A stretch of DNA of 64,000 bases from Nitrosococcus wardiae. Its GTDB lineage: Bacteria > Pseudomonadota > Gammaproteobacteria > Nitrosococcales > Nitrosococcaceae. The notes under the pieces are model-generated. The model was not told the DNA's origin and did not search any database. It was given only the letters and a program-made list of their open reading frames with translations. The stretch is taken from assembly GCF_004421105.1 (NCBI RefSeq), contig NZ_CP038033.1:3429659-3493658 (forward strand), given 5' to 3'. Positions 26,947 to 35,700 of this stretch are shown here, in pieces. The position numbers were made by a program, and so were the translations under genes. Positions within the stretch are counted from its first letter, which is position 1. Each line of letters opens with the position of its first letter.

Positions 26947-29900
26947 ATGATTTCCAAAAAAAAATGGCTATTCTTACATTGCTATGCTATTCAGGGAAGG
27001 ACAGTACCCATGAGCCATCAACAAAGAAAAAATCACCACCAATCCTCGCCCCAATCTTCTAGATTTATCCACCCTCCCCTGATACAGCCCGTACACACCA
27101 CCGTGCGGGGGCGGGCCCGGTTTAAAATTCCCGCCCTTCATCGTGCCAAGCACTTAAAAGCGCCTCTAGAAGAGAGCCTACAGGCAAGAAACGAGATTCA
27201 TAGCGTAAGAATAAATCCTCTGCTGGGGAGCTTATTAGCCCAATTCGATCCTGCCATTCCTCTCAGTGAGATTGTTTCTTTAATCCAGCAACAGGTGGCC
27301 ACGGTAGCGCGGGAAACCCCGCCTCCTGAAAAAGAAAGTCCCACAACCTCTAAAGTGACGGAATCCTCAAAAGGCTCTGCGACAGTAACTTCGATTTTCG
27401 AGTATTGGAGCAAACGCAATGAGCACCAGTCGAAAGCGCAATCACCCACTCCACCGGCCGTGCCCACTGGCAAGGGAACACCATGGCACAGCCTTGCATC
27501 GGCTCAGGTTCTGCAACATTTACAGGGCGATGCCCATTCCGGTTTGACGGCCATCGAGGCGAACCAACGCCTAGCCCGCTATGGACCCAACCAGTTGCTG
27601 CAAGCCCGGGCTCGCTCCCCTATGCAGATCTTTTTGTCGCAGTTCAACAGCCTGCCGGTTTGGTTGCTGGGCGCTTCTGCCGGGATCGCTATCTTCACAG
27701 GGGGATTAGTAGATGCTGCCGTTATCCTAGGGGTAGTGCTGATCAATGCCACCATCGGCTTTGTGACCGAACAATACGCGGAGCGGACTCTCACTGCCCT
27801 CACCCATATGGAGTCCCATACCACCCTGGTGCTCCGGGAAGGCCAATCCCAGTCCCTGCCCGCAGAAGAAGTGGTACCGGGGGATGTGATCTTGCTGACC
27901 CCCGGCAACTATGTCCCTGCCGATATCCGCTTACTAGCCGCAAAACGCCTCAGTCTAGATGAATCCGCATTAACCGGAGAAAGTCTACCGGTAACCAAGA
28001 ACCCTGAGTTTCTTGGCAAAGAGGATACACCTCTCGGCGACCGGCTGAACATGAGCTATATGGGAACGACGGTGACCGGGGGCAGTGGCCGGGGCATTGT
28101 CGTCGCTACTGGAGCAGCTACCGAAATTGGCAAGATCCAGACCATGGTCGGTGAAACGAAACCCCCGGAAACCCCCATGGAGCGGCAACTGGACCAAATG
28201 GGGACGCAAGTGGCTATACTCAGCGCCGCCGTTTGTGCGGGAGTCTATGCCGTCGGCTTGCTGCGGGGCTACGGCTGGTTAGAAATGCTCAAATCCTCCA
28301 TCTCATTGGCGGTTGCGGCAGTACCGGAAGGCCTCCCTCCGGTAGCCACTACTACCCTGGCCCTGGGTATGCGGAGCATGAACCGGCGCAAGGTGTTGAT
28401 CCGCCAACTAGGTGCCGTGGAAACCCTGGGCTCAGTGCAGGTAATTTACCTAGACAAAACGGGTACGCTCACCCAAAACCGGATGACCGTGGTGAGCATC
28501 AGCACTGGAAGAGGGGAAATTATTGTTAATGATGGCCACTTCTATCTCTCAGGAGAACAGATCGAGCCAACACAAATCAAGGATCTCTTGCGCTTTTTCC
28601 AGGTTATCACTCTGTGTAACGAAGCTGAATTGGAGGCAGGAGAAACCCCCAAAGCCAACGGATCTTCCACGGAAAATGCCTTGCTAGAAGCCGCCAGTTT
28701 GGCAGGTATCGATATCCACCAGCTGCGGCAAGAATTTCCCAGACTTGAGATTCAGCACCGAGCTGAGGGTCGTAACTATCTGAAAGCCCTCCATGAATTT
28801 CCAAACGGCAAGCGATTTTTAGCGATCAAGGGGAGCCCCTCCCAGGTGTTGACCATGTGCCATTGGCGTACTGAAAATGGAGAGCAGGTTAAAATCCGAG
28901 AGGAGGACCGCTCTGCTTTCCTTGCCCAGAACGAAACCATGGCGGCAGACTCCTTGCGGGTGCTAGCGTTGCCTACACTTGGCTAGAGCCCAATCAATCC
29001 TCCAAAGACGCGAAACTCACGTGGCTTGGTCTAGTGGGAATGAGCGATCCGGTGCGCACCGGCATGGCCGAGCTGATGAATCGCTTCCATGCCGCCGGTA
29101 TCGATACCATGATGATCACCGGCGATCAAAGCGCTACCGCCTATGCGATTGGAAAACAACTTCACCTAGCTAAAGGAGAACAGCTGCAATTTCTTGACTC
29201 TATCCGCTTAGAAACACTCGATCCAGAACTGCTGGCAGGGCTCGTGCAGCAGGTCCATGTTTTTTCCCGGATCAGCCCATCCCACAAACTGCAAATTGTC
29301 CAAGCCTTGCAACGGGCAGGAAAAGTGGTGGCCATGACGGGCGACGGGATTAATGATAGTCCGGCTTTGAAAGCCGCCGATATTGGTATTGCCATGGGCA
29401 GTACGGGAACGGAAGTGGCCCAAAGTGTAGCCAATGTAGTGCTAGAAGATGATAATCTGCACACCATGATCAGTGCCGTAGAACAGGGCCGCGCGATCTA
29501 CGGCAACATTCGCAAATCCATCCACTTCTTGCTAGCCACCAACTTTAGCGAAATTGAGGTGATGTTAGTGGCTATAGCCTTGGGCCTAGGACAACCCCTT
29601 AATCCCATGCAGTTACTCTGGATCAATCTGATCACGGACATCTTCCCCGGTCTCGCCCTGGCCCTTGATCCTCCCGATCCGGAGGTCCTCAATAATCCTC
29701 CTCGGGATCCCCAGGAACCCCTTATTCAACGCCGCAAACTCAAGCGAATGGGCCTAGAATCGGTGGCGATTACTGCCGGCAGCTTATCCAGTTATGGCTA
29801 TGCCTTAGGGCGTTATGGTCCTGAACCCAAAGCAAACACCCATGCCTTTACCAGCTTGACTTTAGCCCAATTGCTCCATTCCTATAGCTGCCGCTCCCCC

Positions 29901-30185
29901 CAACACAGTATATTGAGTGGCCACCGACCACCGCCCAATCCTTATCTTAACTGGGCGGTAGGGGGCTCCATTGGGGCGCAAATTTTGGCCAGCTTTATTC
30001 CGGGACTGCGCAATATTCTAGGTATCACACCTATTAGCCTTGCCGACGGTTTGGTCATCGGCGCCGGGGCCACTCTCCCCTTCTTGATCAACGAAGCCAC
30101 CAAGCCCACGGGCAAACCTCAAGCAACCCCCAGCCCAAAAACCGCCTCACCCTCAGCCGAAACCCATCTCCAAGGAGAGTCTTGA
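26947..30185 (+). pseudogene. P-type cation ATPase with HMA-like N-terminus, frameshifted
   Basis: A cation-transporting ATPase split in two frames (26947-28986 and the continuation to 30185). Residues about 50-120 form an HMA-like domain without CxxC (VRGRARFKIP...GSLLAQFD). Next come an N-terminal cation-ATPase domain, TGES in the actuator domain, the phosphorylation site DKTGTLT and, after the break, TGDGINDSPALK and four or more C-terminal TM helices, as in type II (Ca/Mg-like) pumps. Near 28968 one base appears to be missing: adding a G restores VLAVAYTWLEPN and joins the frames. A real mutation or an assembly error are both possible. An internal Met at 27010 with an upstream purine-rich site may be the true start. 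MetK-like gene follows after 4 bases. Confidence 0.85.
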
Positions 30186-30189
30186 TACC

Positions 30190-31374
30190 ATGAAAACAAA
30201 CTTCATGTTTACCTCTGAATCGGTCACTGAAGGCCATCCTGATAAACTTTGCGACCAGATTAGTGATGCAATTGTGGACTCCTTCCTGGTCCAGGATCCC
30301 TTGTCCCGGGTCATTGCCGAATGTGTGGTATCCTCTGGGGTCCTGTTCCTAGCCGCCCGCTTTGCCTCCCAGGCCACCCTCGATATTCCCGGTATCGCCC
30401 GTCGCGTGGCCCAGCAGATTGGCTACCCTGAGCCTATCTTCAATGCTCGGGAATGTACAATCATGACCAATTTTCAAGAACTCCCCCTGGAGCACCAGGT
30501 ATCGGCCCATGAAATCCACATGAGTGAAGAGGAATTAGACCAACTTACGGTGCAAAATCAAGCCACCCTCTTTGGTTTTGCCTGTAATCAAACGACGGCC
30601 TTTATGCCACTTCCCATCTGGTTGGCCCATCGCCTGGCCCGGCACTTATCCACCGTCAGACTTGAGAACCACTTGTCTTACCTTTCTGCCGATGGACAGA
30701 CACAGGTCGGCGTGGAATATCAAAACCGTCAGCCTTACCGCATTCACAGCATCACCGTAGTCGCAACGCAAAAAGAACCCCATACTCCTAATTTAAACAC
30801 ATTGCGAGACGCCTTAATCCAGCATGTGGTTGAGCCCGTCTTCCAGCAGGAAGCCCTTCCCCTCGATAACAAAACCAAAATCTGGATCAACCCGGATGGA
30901 CCCGTCACCGGCGGAGGACCGACCTTGCATGCCGGGCTCACTGGCCGCAAAAATGCAGTCGATAGCTATGGGGGCTATTCACGCTATGGCGGAGCTGCCT
31001 TGAGCGGGAAAGATCCCACGCGCATTGACCGGGTGGGGGCTTATGCCGCCCGCCACGCTGCCCGTACCGTGGTGGCGGCTAAATTGGCGGAAGAATGTGA
31101 AGTTCAGCTTAGTTACACCTTGGGTCAAACCCGGCCGGTGAGCATCCAAGTGGAAACTTTCGGCACCGGGAAAATAGAAGATAGTGAGATCCAGCGACGA
31201 CTTGAGGAAAAGCTTGACTTCCGCCTCGGGGGAATTATTCGGCAATTTCGGCTACGGGAACTCCCTCGTTTCCATAAAGACGGATTTTACCGAAAATTAG
31301 CCGCCTATGGACATTTTGGGCGGGTGGATATGACCCTGCCCTGGGAGCAAGTGGAACCAAACACACTTTTATAA
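30190..31374 (+). CDS. Divergent methionine adenosyltransferase (MetK-like)
   Basis: 394 residues, normal MetK length. Conserved parts are TEGHPDK (residues 13-19), HAGLTGRK...DSYGG and GKDPTRIDR. Others that bind ATP, Mg or K and phosphate in E. coli MetK are changed: the GGE loop reads AAR, GAGDQG reads VQNQAT (Asn123 for Asp118), PDAKSQVT reads ADGQTQVG (Gln170 for Lys165), and NPTGRF reads NPDGPV (Pro238 for Arg244). It is thus a paralogue with altered or lost S-adenosylmethionine synthesis. A strong RBS (AAGGAGAG) precedes it, 4 bases after the ATPase stop, so the two are probably one operon. Confidence 0.85.
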   Translation: MKTNFMFTSESVTEGHPDKLCDQISDAIVDSFLVQDPLSRVIAECVVSSGVLFLAARFASQATLDIPGIARRVAQQIGYPEPIFNARECTIMTNFQELPLEHQVSAHEIHMSEEELDQLTVQNQATLFGFACNQTTAFMPLPIWLAHRLARHLSTVRLENHLSYLSADGQTQVGVEYQNRQPYRIHSITVVATQKEPHTPNLNTLRDALIQHVVEPVFQQEALPLDNKTKIWINPDGPVTGGGPTLHAGLTGRKNAVDSYGGYSRYGGAALSGKDPTRIDRVGAYAARHAARTVVAAKLAEECEVQLSYTLGQTRPVSIQVETFGTGKIEDSEIQRRLEEKLDFRLGGIIRQFRLRELPRFHKDGFYRKLAAYGHFGRVDMTLPWEQVEPNTLL

Positions 31375-31597
31375 AAATTAACAACTTAAACGCCATACCC
31401 ACCCTCAAACGTAACAAAATAGGCGATTTTTAGTTACGCCGTGGCAAACAAGGTCACGATTTAGTCACGCTAATAGTGGACTGCACGGTTCATCAACTGC
31501 TCCCTGCAATCGGAGGTAAAGAAGAGGGTACCTCTCAGCTTTAAGGAAGTTTTTTCACAGGCACCCCCTTCTCTCCCACCGGCTACATTCCTTCCCT

Positions 31598-32005
31598 CTA
31601 GTATCCCCCGCTACCTTCCTGTGCTCCGCGGTGGTGCTCTTTCATCGGCTCTTTTTTATGTTCCCCTTTATGTTGCTCTTTATGTTCCCCTTTATGTTCC
31701 TCTTTATATTTCTCAGCGGCGGACTGCCACTCCTCCTGGGCTATAAAGCCGTCATTATTCGTGTCCATGCGCTTAAATTTCTTCTTCATGGCCTGTTCAA
31801 CTTCATCCTCGCCGATGACGCCATCGCTATTTTTATCGAGATTCTGGAACATCTCTTTGTGCATCTCCTTATGCATCTTCTCCTTCCCTGCGGCCCCTCC
31901 TTCTTCACTGCCAGAGGGGTTTCCCGCAAAGGCTGGGGTTAAAACCAGCGATAAGACCCCGCCAAGCCAGAGGGAATGACCCATCATTTTGTATTTCGCA
32001 ATCAT
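31598..32005 (-). CDS. Secreted EF-hand protein with His/Lys/Glu-rich tail
   Basis: 135 residues with a signal peptide (about 1-28, ending AFA-G). There are two canonical EF-hand loops, DKNSDGVIGEDE and DTNNDGFIAQEE, each with Asp/Asn at positions 1, 3 and 5, Gly at 6 and Glu at 12, so Ca2+ binding is likely. The C-terminal tail repeats KGEHK/EQHKGEHKKE, which could bind divalent metals. RBS AAAGGAGG. A 17-codon upstream frame ends over its start codon. It probably acts in the periplasm; its proximity to a cation ATPase fits an ion-related role. Confidence 0.8.
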   Translation of the reverse strand: MIAKYKMMGHSLWLGGVLSLVLTPAFAGNPSGSEEGGAAGKEKMHKEMHKEMFQNLDKNSDGVIGEDEVEQAMKKKFKRMDTNNDGFIAQEEWQSAAEKYKEEHKGEHKEQHKGEHKKEPMKEHHRGAQEGSGGY

Positions 32006-32055
32006 CCTGAAGTTCCTCCTTTCAGTTTTTCATCGACAGAAGTCATGCCAAGCAT
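32002..32055 (-). CDS. Possible 17-residue leader peptide upstream of the EF-hand gene
   Basis: ATG at 32055 with a strong ribosome site (AGGAGG, 5 bases upstream), encoding MLGMTSVDEKLKGGTSG. Its TGA overlaps the EF-hand ATG (ATGA), a layout that allows translational coupling. The frame is too short to be sure; it may be only a regulatory upstream frame. Confidence 0.35.
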   Translation of the reverse strand: MLGMTSVDEKLKGGTSG

Positions 32056-32353
32056 GTCTTCCTCCTAATCAAAGGGTAGAATTTTCTCCCCACATCACAA
32101 GGGAAAAGGATAGAGCCAATGACCCCTATGGCGGAACGGCAATAGGGCTCACAGGGGGGGCTATCGGAAGTGTGGCCAGAAAAGAGAGCGCCCTCTCCGA
32201 CCCGAAGGAGTAGGTAGAAATACCCATTTTCATGACAGGGGGTTTGGTCTTTACTTAGCTACGCGTTCTCAATTCATCACCCGTGGCCAAATCCCTATTC
32301 AGTACAGGCGGCCCGATGATTAACGAGTATTTTGGCAATGAAGGGAGGTTCTC
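32006..32353. other. Intergenic region without a clear gene
   Basis: 348 bases between the divergent EF-hand and STAS genes. Apart from the 17-codon upstream frame at 32002-32055 I see no gene, repeat or clear promoter. Confidence 0.4.
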
Positions 32354-32740
32354 ATGTCCTTAGCCACACACCAAGCAGTAGCCCATAGCTTCGGGGCTGG
32401 GGTTGAAGACCACGCCGTCTTTTTAACTGCCCCTGAGGTCCTGGATTCTTCCCTGTGCCGGGAATTTTGGGAGGCGGCACAACAAGTCCGCGATTCCGAG
32501 ATGACAATTATCATTGACCTGAGCAGGACCCGCGCGATTCACGAGTCCGGTTATACGCTGCTCTGGATGTTGAAGGACAGCCTCACTAAAGCACCGGCCG
32601 ACCTCCTGCTGATGGGGGGCCATTCCAATCTAAAGAAAATGCTCCAGTTACGCGGTTTTGAGTCCCACTTTAAGCTCTTAATGAAAGGTGAATCTGAATT
32701 TCATCCCACGGCACATACAGCCGCCCCTCCGCATCCTTAG
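32354..32740 (+). CDS. STAS-domain protein
   Basis: 128 residues. The central part follows the STAS (anti-sigma-factor antagonist) fold: a first strand VFLTAPEVLDSSLC, a strand IIIDLSRTRAIHESGYTLLWML in the position of the usual DLS...DSSGL motif, then DLLLMGGHSNLKKMLQLRGFESHFKL. The Ser in HESG is at the place where phosphorylated Ser lies in SpoIIAA-like proteins. Start with upstream GGGAGG. No partner anti-sigma kinase is adjacent. It could be a regulator or lipid-asymmetry-type (MlaB-like) subunit; I cannot decide. Confidence 0.7.
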   Translation: MSLATHQAVAHSFGAGVEDHAVFLTAPEVLDSSLCREFWEAAQQVRDSEMTIIIDLSRTRAIHESGYTLLWMLKDSLTKAPADLLLMGGHSNLKKMLQLRGFESHFKLLMKGESEFHPTAHTAAPPHP

Positions 32741-32869
32741 CTCGGGTGTGAGTTTATATATGCCTCCACCTATCGCATCCACTGCCAGCCCGATGAGACC
32801 GCCAAAGGCCAGATTTCCCCATACCCAACCACTCACATTCCTAGTAAATGTCGCCTCGAAGGGCTAATA

Positions 32870-33154
32870 CTAATTTGCATTACAAGAAGTAATTCTCAAA
32901 TAAGGGAAGTCAGTGAGGGAGCGGAGGCGGTGGGGTTCATCGGCGAGCTGATTGAGGCCGGTGCAGAGTGTATTTTCCAGATCCTCAAGCGAGGAAAAGG
33001 AGATATTAGCCAAGGTTTTCTCTCGCAGCTCTTCCCAAAGATGCTCTATTGGGTTGAATTCCGGGCTACGGGCCGGCTGAGGGACTAAGCGGATGTTCTC
33101 GGGCACGCTTAACCGGGGGATGGTATGCCAACCGGCGCGGTCGGCAAGCATCAC
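32870..33154 (-). pseudogene. IS630-type transposase C-terminal fragment
   Basis: 94 codons matching the DDE_3 domain end: LADRAGWHTIP (second Asp) and VPQPARSPEFNPIEHLWEELREK, with the final Glu. The N-terminal half is missing. The upstream break lies at an IS605-like hairpin end (33176-33195). Inactive relic. Confidence 0.75.
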
Positions 33155-33175
33155 AGTCAGGAGGCGCGCTTTCCT

Positions 33176-33195
33176 CCCCGCCCTAAACGGCGGGG
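33176..33195. repeat. IS605-type end hairpin remnant
   Basis: Perfect 7-base stem CCCCGCC/GGCGGGG around CTAAAC. The same CCGCCCTAAA core occurs at the end of the tnpB element near 23.2 kb (opposite strand), so this is probably a solo end left by a related element that interrupted the IS630 gene. Confidence 0.45.
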
Positions 33196-33246
33196 TTGAC
33201 AGCGCGAGAATTTGATGAACTTTGTACCCTTGCAGATAAGCACGCC

Positions 33247-33645
33247 TTATAGGATAGCGCCGATCAAGACCACGGCAGAACGCTCCAGCACTTTCTCAAC
33301 CACCACATCCAGAACGGCTTTTCCAAACCTCTCTCCTACCTGACCGACAGCTTTGCCCGTCATCTGCACCTTTTGCTTAGAAGAAGCAGTGCCTGCAAGA
33401 GGTATAGTCACTAACTGACGGCAAAAACCATGATCATGAAGTGCTTGCAAAATTCCTTGGGGGTGGGTTATTGCCCGATCATAAGTAACGATGAGACTGC
33501 CGGTCACAAGATTGATCTCGGCTTTGTCTACCCCCTCAATTTTTTTCAATAATCCCTCTATGGCCGCTGCCTGAATAGGATTCCGCTTAAGGGAAGCAAG
33601 CTTGACCCGCAGCCGACCGGGTACATAATGAACGTATTGAACCAT
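33247..33645 (-). CDS. HMA-like small protein (no CxxC)
   Basis: About 132 residues. The N-terminal 70 residues resemble an HMA (ferredoxin-like) domain: YVPGRLRVKLASLKRN...GVDKAEINLVTGSLIVTYD. The usual metal-binding CxxC is absent. The C-terminal 60 residues include an amphipathic helical stretch ending in hydrophobic VVLIGAIL. The same P-G-R-x-R pattern occurs in the N-terminus of the nearby P-type ATPase and in the broken gene at 34.1-34.6 kb. The start at 33645 has GAGGTG just upstream; an earlier in-frame ATG adds 7 residues. Probably a partner or regulator of the ATPase system (inference). Confidence 0.7.
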   Translation of the reverse strand: MVQYVHYVPGRLRVKLASLKRNPIQAAAIEGLLKKIEGVDKAEINLVTGSLIVTYDRAITHPQGILQALHDHGFCRQLVTIPLAGTASSKQKVQMTGKAVGQVGERFGKAVLDVVVEKVLERSAVVLIGAIL

Positions 33646-33730
33646 ACACACCTCGACAAGAAGCAACCTTCTACCGAGGTTAATTAAAACAGGCCCTTAT
33701 TACATTTTTATGACAATTCCGCTCCCTTGG

Positions 33731-33760
33731 TCTGCCTTCCCCTGATCAGGGGAAGGCAGA
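33731..33760. repeat. Perfect 30-base palindrome
   Basis: TCTGCCTTCCCCTGA followed directly by its reverse complement TCAGGGGAAGGCAGA, centred on TGATCA, between two small minus-strand genes. Neither side has the T run of a good terminator. It could be a transcript-processing hairpin, a weak terminator or a binding site. Confidence 0.6.
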
Positions 33761-33789
33761 TTTATAGCAAGGTATCCTTTCTTCTAGTC

Positions 33790-34051
33790 CCCCCCTGCTC
33801 TAGGCTTTACTCCGTCTCCGCCAAGGCCGTAACCGTGGTATCAGTCACCTTGAGCACATCACCCCCGACATCGCTGACCCCCATAACAATCCCTTAGGCC
33901 GCACTCTTGGTGGTCGTAGCAAGCCTGTCCCCACTTCCTCGGCAGCAGAAACCGCTCCTCTGGCCACATCCCTGACCACCGTCAGCGTTTCCCCAGTCAC
34001 ATTACCCGTGGCAGTCAACGCATTGGATACGGTATGGCGAACCAAGGCCAT
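33790..34051 (-). pseudogene. Decayed small membrane-associated protein gene
   Basis: An open frame (33845-34051) begins MALVRHTVSNALTATGNV and then VVRDVARGAVSAAEEVGTGL. After that it loses its normal pattern (LLRPPRVRPKG). In another frame the amphipathic Ala/Val/Thr-rich pattern continues as TTTKSAA, a stop, then GIVMGVSDVGGDVLKVTDT to a stop near 33810. One frameshift and one stop codon are thus needed to restore a protein of about 95 residues. It lies within the HMA-like gene run. Function unknown. Confidence 0.5.
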
Positions 34052-34143
34052 AATCTCGGTCTCAATTTCAGGAATGTGGCGGATTCAGAAACCTTTAAAA
34101 TTTGGAGGGCACCTCATTCCGAGGTAGAAATCTGAACGCTTAT

Positions 34144-34617
34144 TTAACCCTGTTTATTGGTGGCGAACCTCAGGAGATCAAAGACATTCCAAAGCAGGGT
34201 AGCTGCCGGCACCATAATTTGTCCTCGCAAAATTTGGACGATTGCCGCCATCACCAGCACCATATAGAGGACCGAACGAAAATCAAAATTGCCACTGGTC
34301 GCCCAGTTTAGGTTGGAATCTAGATTGGAAAATTCTGTAGCGGCTTTCTGGAATACAGACTCCCTGTCGTACTGGACCTTTTCCAAAATCAACAGATCCT
34401 TGGATTGAGCATGTTGAATGATCTGCTCTCGGGTTCCCTACCCATGAATAATAAGAATGCTGCCGCTCTGATCATTGACCTGAACCTGATGGACAACCGA
34501 GAGTTTTCCCAGCTCTTGCCCTACACCCAGGAAATAATCTAGGTCACCCCGCTTAGAGCGAACACGAATTCTTGTTCTTCCTGGAAGGCCGTGACTTAAC
34601 TCGGCGGAGGGGGTCAT
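34144..34617 (-). pseudogene. HMA-like plus membrane-segment protein, interrupted by an amber codon
   Basis: Reads as a 157-codon gene with one internal TAG at 34438-34440. The first part, HGLPGRTRIRVRSKRG...QVNDQSGSILIIHG, is an HMA-like domain without CxxC. The second part contains a hydrophobic helix (VLYMVLVMAAIVQILRGQIMVP) and the end LLRFATNKQG. The start overlaps the stop of the upstream gene in the ATGA form, which supports a once-coupled operon. Apart from the stop codon the frame is intact, so the disruption may be recent. Confidence 0.65.
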
Positions 34618-34913
34618 TGTGAATTTGACTCAAGAGGGGTCTCTTTACCTGAAGTGGACTCTTCCTCAGCTTCTGCCGCTTCTCCTACTACCATGCTCCT
34701 TTCCTCCTCAAGCTCCGTTTTTGCTTCAGCAACGAGATCCTCGACAACCTCCCCCATCTCAGTGACAGCCTCTCGCCCCCTTTCATAAACCACCATACCG
34801 GCCTTGATCGCAGCTTTCGCCACAGGGCGAACCACTGCTGCCACGGCAGGGGCCAAAATCAAGGTGCCAATACCAATCTCTAAACCCTTGCCTGTACCAC
34901 TTAGGGATGCCAT
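34614..34913 (-). CDS. Small DUF5132-like protein
   Basis: 99 residues. The N-terminal half is hydrophobic and alanine-rich (GIGTLILAPAVAAVVRPVAKAAIKAGMVVYERG), like DUF5132 proteins. The C-terminal half is acidic and helical (VEDLVAEAKTELEEERS). Its TGA overlaps the ATG of the next gene. It heads the run of HMA-like genes; in other genomes such proteins accompany HMA-like/P-type-ATPase genes (from memory). Function unknown. Confidence 0.65.
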   Translation of the reverse strand: MASLSGTGKGLEIGIGTLILAPAVAAVVRPVAKAAIKAGMVVYERGREAVTEMGEVVEDLVAEAKTELEEERSMVVGEAAEAEEESTSGKETPLESNSQ

Positions 34914-35225
34914 GTAGGTAAATCTCCGCTAAAGTTCCCAGGTAAAAATTCTTAGGAATATCTTTAAAATAAAATTCCAGCTCGCTGGGCTCTATCGCCT
35001 GCGTTGCTGAAAACACAGCAACTATTTAAAATTAGATATAGAATATCTTAGGTGAAAAAACAACCAGGATTTTTAGGAAAATTTAATGGCCTCATTGCTT
35101 CATAAAAATCCCAAAAATTGCTTTAGTAATCACGAATGAAAATTCGACTTCTTGCTTTTACTTTATTGGGCAAAGTTGTGCTATTAATTAAACCTTAATA
35201 ACAGTAATATAACGGAAGCACGTTT

Positions 35226-35396
35226 ATGTGGATTCGAATATTCATTGGAGTAAGCCTTTTCCTACTAGGCTACTACATTGGAAAACAGGTTGAACGTGAT
35301 GCGCCCACCCGTGATTGGTTGCGTCAACGGCGGGAAGAAAAAGGACAAAAAACTACAAGGAATCTTGAATCCCCTCCCGCTACCGAAAAACAATAA
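35226..35396 (+). CDS. Single-span small membrane protein
   Basis: 56 residues: an N-terminal hydrophobic helix ([21 protein letters not shown]) followed by a charged tail ([14 protein letters not shown]). The start is preceded by ACGGAAGCACG, a weak ribosome site. Divergent from the DUF5132-like gene. No family recognised. Confidence 0.45.
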   Translation: MWIRIFIGVSLFLLGYYIGKQVERDAPTRDWLRQRREEKGQKTTRNLESPPATEKQ

Positions 35397-35433
35397 ATTT
35401 AAAACACCCTCCCTTAGGGCCCGTTGTAGCCTA

Positions 35434-35547
35434 GGATATAATCTTCATCCCGGCTATGGTAAAACCACTTTCCTACGTTATCTCAACCGGATGAATGATA
35501 CTATGGAGGGCTGCCGCATCACCGGGGATATTCGGCTCGACGGCTAG
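35434..35547 (+). pseudogene. pstB fragment
   Basis: About 38 codons aligning with the phosphate ABC transporter ATPase: [16 protein letters not shown] (Walker A region; G-P-S-G-C-G-K-S-T changed to H-P-G-Y-G-K-T-T) and [11 protein letters not shown]. The normal continuation ENIYD is replaced by a stop. Relic of pstB. Confidence 0.6.
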
Positions 35548-35568
35548 AACACCGATGAAGAAGCAGTA

Positions 35569-35685
35569 TCGATCCTCGCCCGACGGGCTCTGTCGCCCGT
35601 GATCTCCGGCTGGTTATCTCTATCTCCAAAGCCATTACCGAGCTAGAGTGCGTGGGCGATGAAGCGGCCCGAATTACAGGAAAAG
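35569..35685 (+). pseudogene. phoU fragment
   Basis: In the frame beginning near 35569 the translation VARDLRLVISISKAITELE and GDEAARIT matches the conserved PhoU helix (M/V-A-R-D-L-R-x-V...ELERIGDEA). The family's usual Arg after ELE is Cys. Only this segment remains, directly after the pstB fragment, so the pst-phoU locus once here has been mostly deleted. Confidence 0.6.
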
Positions 35686-35700
35686 CGGACAATAATAAAC

